A stretch of 10,585 bases of DNA from assembly GCA_013694645.1 (NCBI GenBank), contig JACDBZ010000175.1, positions 1-10,585 on the forward strand. Direction: 5' to 3'. Position 1 is the stretch's first letter, and each line of letters starts with the position of its first letter. The translations under genes and the position numbers were made by a program. The notes below the pieces were generated by a model. The model saw only the letters and a list, made by a program, of their open reading frames with translations. It did no database searches and was not told the origin of the DNA. Below are positions 5,069 through 10,585 of this stretch, piece after piece. The stretch comes from Chloroflexota bacterium. Its GTDB lineage: Bacteria > Chloroflexota > Limnocylindria > QHBO01.

Positions 5069-8000
5069 CACGTCGCGGCTGGCCTTTCGTGGGCACAGGC
5101 GCTGTCCTGGCCATCGCGGCCGCGCTGGCGATCATCCTCTGGCCGCGCGGCGAGCCTGAGCCCGACCTGGATGGCGTGCCGCAGGCAGCCCTGATCCCGG
5201 ACCTTCCATCCCTGGCGCTGGACGGAGCCATCATCGACGCCGACCTCGCGCATGACAGCCGATCCGACGCGTACCGCCAGCCGTTCGGTGCGGTCCCTGC
5301 CGGCACCGAGGTGACGATGCGCCTGCGGGCGGCTGCCGGTGACCTCGAAGAGGCGACGATCAGGATCTGGGATGCCCTGGCCGAATCGCAGGTGCTGGTG
5401 CCCATGTCGGTGGTGGCCCGTGACGCGACCGGCGGCGAGCACGGCTACGACTGGTGGGAGGCGACGCTGCCGACGACGAACATCCCGAGCCTCCTTTACT
5501 ACCGCTTCATCGTGCGTGATGGCGGCACCACGCGCTACCTGGAGGACGACACACTGCTCGATGGCGGCCCGGGAGAGACGCTGGCAGCGTCCGATGACCG
5601 CTCGTGGCAGCTCGTCACGCATGCTCCTGACTTTGCGACGCCGGAATGGGCGCGCGGCGCGGTGGTGTACCAGATCTTTCCGGATCGGTTCGCCAACGGC
5701 GATCCGACCAATGATCCGATGCCGGAGGCGAGCGCCGGCGCGCAAGGCGCCGATCGGTATCGGTCCGGCGATGTCTACGGCAACCCGGTCCTGCCACGCG
5801 ACTGGGAAACCGATATGCCAGAGGGCTTCTGCCGTGCGTACACCGCTCCCGCCGAGCCGTGCGATGAAGAGCCGCTGGGCCGCGACTTTTACGGAGGCGA
5901 TCTGGCCGGCATTCGGGATCACCTGGGCGAGCTGGCCGATCTCGGCGTGACCGTCCTCTATCTCAACCCGATCTTCGCGGCACCCTCCAATCACCGATAC
6001 GACACCGACGACTTCACGGTGGTGGACCCGGACCTCGGCACGAACGAGGAGCTCGGCGCGCTCATCGCCGACGCCGATGCGCTCGGCATGCGCGTCCTGC
6101 TGGACGGCGTCTTCAATCATGTCAGCAGCGACTCACCCCTCTTCGATCGGAACGGACGCTTCGATGAGGTCGGGGCCTGCGAATCGGCCGATTCGGCGTG
6201 GGCGACCTGGTTCATCTTCGGGCCGGGACCGCCGGAGAAGTGTTACGACGGGACGACCTACGAAGACTGGTTCGGCTTCGACACGCTCGCCGTGCTGGCC
6301 GAGAATCCCGATACGTTCGGCTACTTCCTGGGCGAGGAGAGCATTGCCACGCGCTGGCTGGAGGCAGGCATCGGCGGCTGGCGCCTCGACGTCATGAACG
6401 AGATCAGCCATGACTTCCTGCGCGGCCTGCGCCGCAGCGTGAAGGGTGTTGATTCCGATGCCCTGATCCTGGGAGAGGAGTGGGGCGATGCCTCCGCGTG
6501 GCTCCTCGGCACGGAGGCCGACAGCATCATGAACTACCGCTTCCGGCGCGCGGTGATCGGCCTCATCAACGGCGACACCGCGGACAGCGATGGCGCCATC
6601 GCGGGACTCACCCCCACCGAGTTCACCGCCGCCATGGAGGGGCTGCGCGAGGACTATCCGCGCCCTGCGTGGGACGTGCTTCATAACCTCGTGGACAGCC
6701 ACGACACGACGCGCATCCTGTGGACGCTGACCCCCGGCGCCGACAACCGCGAGGACAAGGAGACACCAGAGGCGCTCGCCATCGGCAAGGCCCGTCTGCG
6801 ACTCTTGGCCACACTCCAGATGACCTGGCCCGGCATGGCCGGCGTGTATTACGGCACGGAGGTCGGCCTCACCGGCCACGACGATCCCGACGACCGCCGC
6901 CCCTATCCCCGGGATGCGCAGGACACCGAGCTGCGCGACTGGTACGCGCGGCTGGGCGGCCTGCGCACGGAGCATGAGGCGCTGCGCGATGGCGACCTGG
7001 TCTTCCTTCATGCCGATGACGATGCCGGCACGCTGGCCTTCGGACGCCGGACCGATACGGAGGCCACCGTCACCGTTCTCAACCTGTCCGACGCGGCACG
7101 CACCGTCGGGGTCGATCTCGTTGGCTGGCTGCCGGCCGGCACGGTCCTGAACGATCACCTGGGCGGCACCTCCGCGCAGGTCGAGGGCGACAGCGTGGCG
7201 ATCGAACTGGCCGCGTACGGCTCCGCCGTGTTCATCACGGACGCCGCGGCCGACCTCAACCCGCCCGAGGCACCGGCATCGCTGTCGGCGCAGGCTCGCA
7301 CCGGCGTCGTGGATCTCTCGTGGGAAACGGTGGATGACGCGGCTGGCTACCAGGTCTGGCGCTCGGTGCTGTCCGGCGGCGGGTACATGCTGGCTGGATC
7401 GGCAGCGGCCGACGCCACAACGTATACCGATCGTGGGGCACGCAACGGCAGCCCGGCGCACTACGTCATCACCGCCGTCGATGCCGCCGGCAACGAGGGC
7501 CCCCGCTCTCCGCAGGCGACGGCGCTTCCGCGGGTCGTGGTCGCCGATGCGAGGCTGACGGAGTCCACGACGCTCGAGCAGCCGCTCTCCGCGATCGACC
7601 CCGGAGCGGAGGTGGTGGTGAGCGTTCGCGTCGAGGGATACAGCCAGTTCCCGGGTCCCACCGTCGGCGTGCGGCTGGAACTCGGCCTCGGACCACCGGG
7701 CGACGATGCCGCGGCTGATACCGCCGGTTGGACCTGGGGCCCCATGAACTACGCCGAAGAAGCCGATGGCGCCGATCTCTGGACCGGCGCGGTCCGTCCT
7801 GAGGAGGCCGGCAGGTATTCGGTGGCGGCCCGCCTCTCCACGGACGGCGGCGCAACCTGGCAGGCGGTCGGCACCGACGGCGCGGCCGCCATGGTCGCCT
7901 CGCGCGAGCTGGTCGCCTCGCCGCCGGCCGACGGGACGCCGCCCGACGCGCCGGAAGGCCTTGTCGCCACCTCCGTCGCGGAGACGGCGGTCAGCCTGGC

Positions 8001-8547
8001 CTGGGACGGCGTCGGCGACGACGACATGTATCGGTACGAGATCCTGCGTGGCCCGGCATCAGGAGGCGAGCTGGAGCGCGTCGGCGTGGCAACAGACGTG
8101 ACCTTCACCGATGAATCGGTGAGCGGAGGGGAGACGTATCGCTATGCAGTCCGCGCGCAGGATTCGAGCTTCAATCGCTCCGCCACCTCATCCGAGATCG
8201 AGGTCGGCGCGGAGGCCCGCGAGGTGGCCGTCACGTTCACGCTGACCGTGCCGGATGCCACGCCCGACGCTCCCGCGGTGCACATCGCCGGCGACTTCCA
8301 GGGCTGGGACCCCGGCGCGACACCGATGACCCAGGTGGACGCCACGACCTGGGAGATCACGCTCACCATCCTCGAGGCCACCCCGCTCCAGTACAAGTAC
8401 ACCCGCGGCAGTTGGGAGGCGGTCGAGAAGGACGCCGGCTGCGGCGAGGTCCCGAATCGTGAGCTGCTCGTCGAGCACGGGGTGGATGGCACGCTCGCAC
8501 AGCTCGACGAAGTGGCAACGTGGCGCGACGTCGATGCCTGTCCGTGA
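5065..8547 (+). CDS. Membrane-anchored multidomain GH13 alpha-amylase/pullulanase-type enzyme with FN3 and CBM20-type modules
   Basis: The 1160-residue enzyme hydrolyses alpha-glucans outside the membrane. Order of parts: basic N-terminus plus hydrophobic anchor (8-26, no clear cleavage site); a beta-rich N-domain resembling CBM34 (~40-185); GH13 catalytic barrel from VVYQIFPDRF (200-209); C-terminal beta domain to ~730; FN3 (733-822); an unassigned beta-rich module (~823-950); FN3 (953-1051); CBM20-type starch-binding module (1053-1160; W1081, YKYTRGSW 1110-1117). All GH13 conserved regions are present: DGVFNH (D347, N351, H352), RLDVMNE with nucleophile D442, GEEW with acid/base E471, and SHDTTR with stabiliser D547. 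NGDPTND (211-217) together with GGD (277-279) matches the calcium site known in neopullulanase relatives. Six cysteines fall in three plausible pairs: C256/C266, C372/C393, C1126/C1159. Alpha-amylase, neopullulanase and amylopullulanase activities cannot be told apart by reading alone. A GTG at 4951 would add 38 Arg-rich residues, but codon-end composition there is poor. Confidence 0.93.
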   Translation: MTRRGWPFVGTGAVLAIAAALAIILWPRGEPEPDLDGVPQAALIPDLPSLALDGAIIDADLAHDSRSDAYRQPFGAVPAGTEVTMRLRAAAGDLEEATIRIWDALAESQVLVPMSVVARDATGGEHGYDWWEATLPTTNIPSLLYYRFIVRDGGTTRYLEDDTLLDGGPGETLAASDDRSWQLVTHAPDFATPEWARGAVVYQIFPDRFANGDPTNDPMPEASAGAQGADRYRSGDVYGNPVLPRDWETDMPEGFCRAYTAPAEPCDEEPLGRDFYGGDLAGIRDHLGELADLGVTVLYLNPIFAAPSNHRYDTDDFTVVDPDLGTNEELGALIADADALGMRVLLDGVFNHVSSDSPLFDRNGRFDEVGACESADSAWATWFIFGPGPPEKCYDGTTYEDWFGFDTLAVLAENPDTFGYFLGEESIATRWLEAGIGGWRLDVMNEISHDFLRGLRRSVKGVDSDALILGEEWGDASAWLLGTEADSIMNYRFRRAVIGLINGDTADSDGAIAGLTPTEFTAAMEGLREDYPRPAWDVLHNLVDSHDTTRILWTLTPGADNREDKETPEALAIGKARLRLLATLQMTWPGMAGVYYGTEVGLTGHDDPDDRRPYPRDAQDTELRDWYARLGGLRTEHEALRDGDLVFLHADDDAGTLAFGRRTDTEATVTVLNLSDAARTVGVDLVGWLPAGTVLNDHLGGTSAQVEGDSVAIELAAYGSAVFITDAAADLNPPEAPASLSAQARTGVVDLSWETVDDAAGYQVWRSVLSGGGYMLAGSAAADATTYTDRGARNGSPAHYVITAVDAAGNEGPRSPQATALPRVVVADARLTESTTLEQPLSAIDPGAEVVVSVRVEGYSQFPGPTVGVRLELGLGPPGDDAAADTAGWTWGPMNYAEEADGADLWTGAVRPEEAGRYSVAARLSTDGGATWQAVGTDGAAAMVASRELVASPPADGTPPDAPEGLVATSVAETAVSLAWDGVGDDDMYRYEILRGPASGGELERVGVATDVTFTDESVSGGETYRYAVRAQDSSFNRSATSSEIEVGAEAREVAVTFTLTVPDATPDAPAVHIAGDFQGWDPGATPMTQVDATTWEITLTILEATPLQYKYTRGSWEAVEKDAGCGEVPNRELLVEHGVDGTLAQLDEVATWRDVDACP

Positions 8548-10585
8548 AGAGGCGTCGCCGCCGAATCCTCGTCGGTGGGGCGCTGGGCGCGATGGCGCTC
8601 GTGGCGTTCGCCATCGCGATCGCTGCATTCCGTGGCCCAGACCTGGTGGCCTGGGACGAGCTCGACCGCCGCTGGGGCACGTATCTCTCCGAGCGCGAGT
8701 GGGGCACGCCGCGCGAGGCGGTCGGCTCGAACCCGTGGGGCATGGATTACCTGCGGGCGATTCGCGTCCCCTACACGCACGGCGAGGACGGGATCGCCGG
8801 GATCGTTGATCGGGACGGCACCTTCCACATCGGCTGGGCCGTGTGGGACGAGAAGCAGGTGCGCGTGGCAGAGCGCCTCTTCGGCTGGGGCAACCCGAGC
8901 GGCGAGCACGGAGAAGAGATCGTGGACCGCCGGACCTTCGGCCCCAACACGCCGAGCTCATCCTTCGCGGAATCGACGCTGATCTACCCGAACACCGACC
9001 CACGCTACCGCGTGGTGTTCACGGAGGCACGCGCTGATGACCGCAGCGGCGTGATGGTGGCCACCGCGGATCGGAACGTGCCGGGTGAGCCACTCGTGGA
9101 AGAGGAGTTGCCACTCCATCTCGTGCTCAAGGGATGGTTCCACGACACGGATCTGCTCGTGGAGCAGATCGAAGACGGGCTCCTCCTCCGCGGGCCGACC
9201 TCGACGGTGGCGATTGTTGGAGCGGAGCTGACGGGCCTGCAGGTCGGCGCCGACAAGCGCGCCCTGGACGAGAACCTGCGCGACGGCGGACTGGCCGGCG
9301 ACGGTCCGGGCCACATCGGGGCGCTGTCGCATCGGCTCATCCTGGGACCGGATTCGCGATCGGAGGTCGCCTTCGCCTGGGCCGAGTCAGCGGACGGCGC
9401 CGATGCCGCGACCCGTGCGCGGCAGCTCCTGTCTGATGCGGATCGCATCGTTTCCGCGCGACGCACCGAGGCGCAGGGCGTCTTCGACGGCGACGTCGAA
9501 GAGCACGAACCGGTCTATCGCCAGGCGCTGATGGGCCTGCTCTGGAGCCAGAGCCTCTACCGCTGGGACGGTCGCTCGAGCTGGATTCCGGAGTGGGAGG
9601 AACGCGTCGACGCCGATGACGTCCTGATGATGCCCGACAAGTGGGAGTTCCCGTGGCTTGCGACCTGGGACTCCGCGTTCCAGGCGGTGACGGCCTCGCT
9701 CATCGACCCGCAGCTCGGTGCCGACCAGCTCACCTTCATCCTGTCCGACCGCTGGCAGCAGGCGGACGGCCACATCCCCTGCGCGGAGTTCGTGATGGAC
9801 AACGAATGCCCACCCGTCTTCGCGTGGGCCGCCTGGCGTTTGCATTCCGCCGGCGCGGGAGATGACTTCCTTGCATCGGTCTACCCCGGCCTGGTGGCAA
9901 ATCACCAGTTCTGGCGCGACGAGCTCCAGGTCGGTCCTGGCCTCTATACCGGCGGCTTCCTTGGCATGGACAACCTGCCTCGCGCCCCGGGCCAGCCGCA
10001 GGCGGACGCATCGGCCTGGATGGCCTTCAGCGCCGGGCATCTCGCTCGCATCGCCGACGAGCTCGGTGAACCCGATGCCGCCGACGCGTACCGTGCCGAG
10101 ATCGAGGGCATCGCGGCCGCAGTCAATGCCGAGCTGTGGGACGAGGACCTTGGTTTCTACTTCGACCGCAACGAGGACGGTGTGTCGCCGATCCGGACGA
10201 AGTCATACTCCGGACTCATGCCGCTGGTTGCGGGGATCGTGCCGCCTGATCGGCTACCCACGGTCCTCGACGCACTGCGAGATGAGCGGCAATTCCTCGC
10301 GCCGGGCGGCATCCGCAGCACCTCGGCCGACAGCGTCCTGTACCGACCCGGCTATGCGGACCAGCGCGGCGCCAACTCGTCGTGGCGCGGACCGATCTGG
10401 TTGCCGATCAACTACCTCCTCGTCCGATCCCTCGAGGAACACGACCCGGCCTTCGCCGATGAGTTGCGCGAACGCCTGGTCGAGCTGGTCGAGACCGACT
10501 GGGAACGCACCGGCCGCTTCCACGAGTACTTCGATGCCAGGAGCGGCGAGGGACTCGGCGCCGACGCGCAGACGGGCTGGACGGC
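8544..10585 (+). CDS. Membrane-anchored GH63-type alpha-glycosidase, C-terminus cut by the right edge
   Basis: The GTG at 8544 overlaps the amylase stop (GTGA, 8544-8547), and 680 codons run open to the window end. The product starts MKRRRRR and has a hydrophobic segment at about 8-28 without a clear cleavage site, so it is probably a membrane-tethered extracytoplasmic enzyme. A beta-rich N-domain (~30-330) is followed by an alpha/alpha-barrel. GH63 landmarks are visible: FPWLATWDSAFQAV with probable catalytic acid D376, NSSWRGPIWLPINYL (from 611), and HEYFD (660-664) with E661 in the place of the catalytic base, then SGEGLGADAQTGW close to the edge. Family members remove glucose from glucosylated glycans or act on alpha-linked disaccharides and mannosyl- or glucosylglycerate. 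Here the context suggests trimming alpha-glucan ends or branches, but the linkage is unknown. C413 and C422 are the only cysteines seen. Little of the catalytic domain should be missing. Confidence 0.88.
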   Translation, partial: MKRRRRRILVGGALGAMALVAFAIAIAAFRGPDLVAWDELDRRWGTYLSEREWGTPREAVGSNPWGMDYLRAIRVPYTHGEDGIAGIVDRDGTFHIGWAVWDEKQVRVAERLFGWGNPSGEHGEEIVDRRTFGPNTPSSSFAESTLIYPNTDPRYRVVFTEARADDRSGVMVATADRNVPGEPLVEEELPLHLVLKGWFHDTDLLVEQIEDGLLLRGPTSTVAIVGAELTGLQVGADKRALDENLRDGGLAGDGPGHIGALSHRLILGPDSRSEVAFAWAESADGADAATRARQLLSDADRIVSARRTEAQGVFDGDVEEHEPVYRQALMGLLWSQSLYRWDGRSSWIPEWEERVDADDVLMMPDKWEFPWLATWDSAFQAVTASLIDPQLGADQLTFILSDRWQQADGHIPCAEFVMDNECPPVFAWAAWRLHSAGAGDDFLASVYPGLVANHQFWRDELQVGPGLYTGGFLGMDNLPRAPGQPQADASAWMAFSAGHLARIADELGEPDAADAYRAEIEGIAAAVNAELWDEDLGFYFDRNEDGVSPIRTKSYSGLMPLVAGIVPPDRLPTVLDALRDERQFLAPGGIRSTSADSVLYRPGYADQRGANSSWRGPIWLPINYLLVRSLEEHDPAFADELRERLVELVETDWERTGRFHEYFDARSGEGLGADAQTGWT

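Noticed and set aside
4957..7461. Long minus-strand open frames opposite the amylase (4957-6120 and 6133-7461)
   Set aside because: Both are mirrors of a strongly conserved GH13 coding region, with no recognisable domains and no start signals.
7261..8220. Two FN3 regions as a recent internal duplication
   Set aside because: The two FN3 segments share only family-level features (PxAP start, WE/WD core, YxxxAxDxxxN pattern) and no long identical stretches, so a recent duplication is not supported.

Overview
The window is G+C-rich DNA from a bacterium; most codons of every real gene end in G or C. It holds most of one carbohydrate-utilisation operon on the + strand, plus the start of one divergent gene at the left edge. 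A lipobox-anchored solute-binding protein, membrane-anchored extracytoplasmic glycosidases and a LacI-type regulator suggest a monoderm or Chloroflexota/Actinobacteria-like organism. The amylase architecture and base composition make an environmental Chloroflexota lineage my best guess, but no marker gene here settles it.

Layout. Positions 1-260 on the minus strand encode the N-terminus of an integral membrane protein that continues out of the window. Positions 261-458 are the divergent regulatory region. It has a good sigma70-type promoter (TTGACA, 18-bp spacer, TAGAGT), followed immediately by two tandem copies of a 13-bp unit, each containing the palindrome AACCGGTT, a typical LacI-family operator core. 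Then come a LacI-family repressor (459-1580), a lipoprotein sugar-binding protein (1631-2944), an intercistronic hairpin (2957-2987), two ABC permeases of the MalF and MalG type (3016-4059 and 4056-4967), a 34-codon mini-ORF (4964-5068), a 1160-residue membrane-anchored multidomain GH13 amylase/pullulanase-like enzyme (5065-8547), and a membrane-anchored GH63-type glycosidase (8544 to beyond the right edge).

How it works together. The GH13 enzyme carries a complete catalytic tetrad of conserved regions and a C-terminal CBM20-type starch-binding module, so the likely substrate is an alpha-glucan such as starch, glycogen or pullulan. The enzyme would cut the polymer outside the membrane. The GH63 enzyme would trim particular alpha-linked ends or branches. 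The lipoprotein would capture the released oligosaccharides, and the two permeases would import them. No ATPase gene is present; a shared MsmX/MalK-type ATPase encoded elsewhere is expected. The repressor sits first in its own operon with operators at the likely transcription start, so the whole unit is probably autoregulated and induced by an imported sugar.

From the first permease onward the five reading frames are joined by four-base ATGA or GTGA overlaps, including both ends of the mini-ORF. The most notable points are the mini-ORF acting as a translational bridge, the tandem operator, the hairpin after the binding-protein gene, an unassigned beta-rich module in the amylase, and an even-cysteine pattern in all exported domains. 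I found no CRISPR array, RNA gene, insertion sequence or obvious defence system; this looks like a well-built but fundamentally recognisable alpha-glucan operon.
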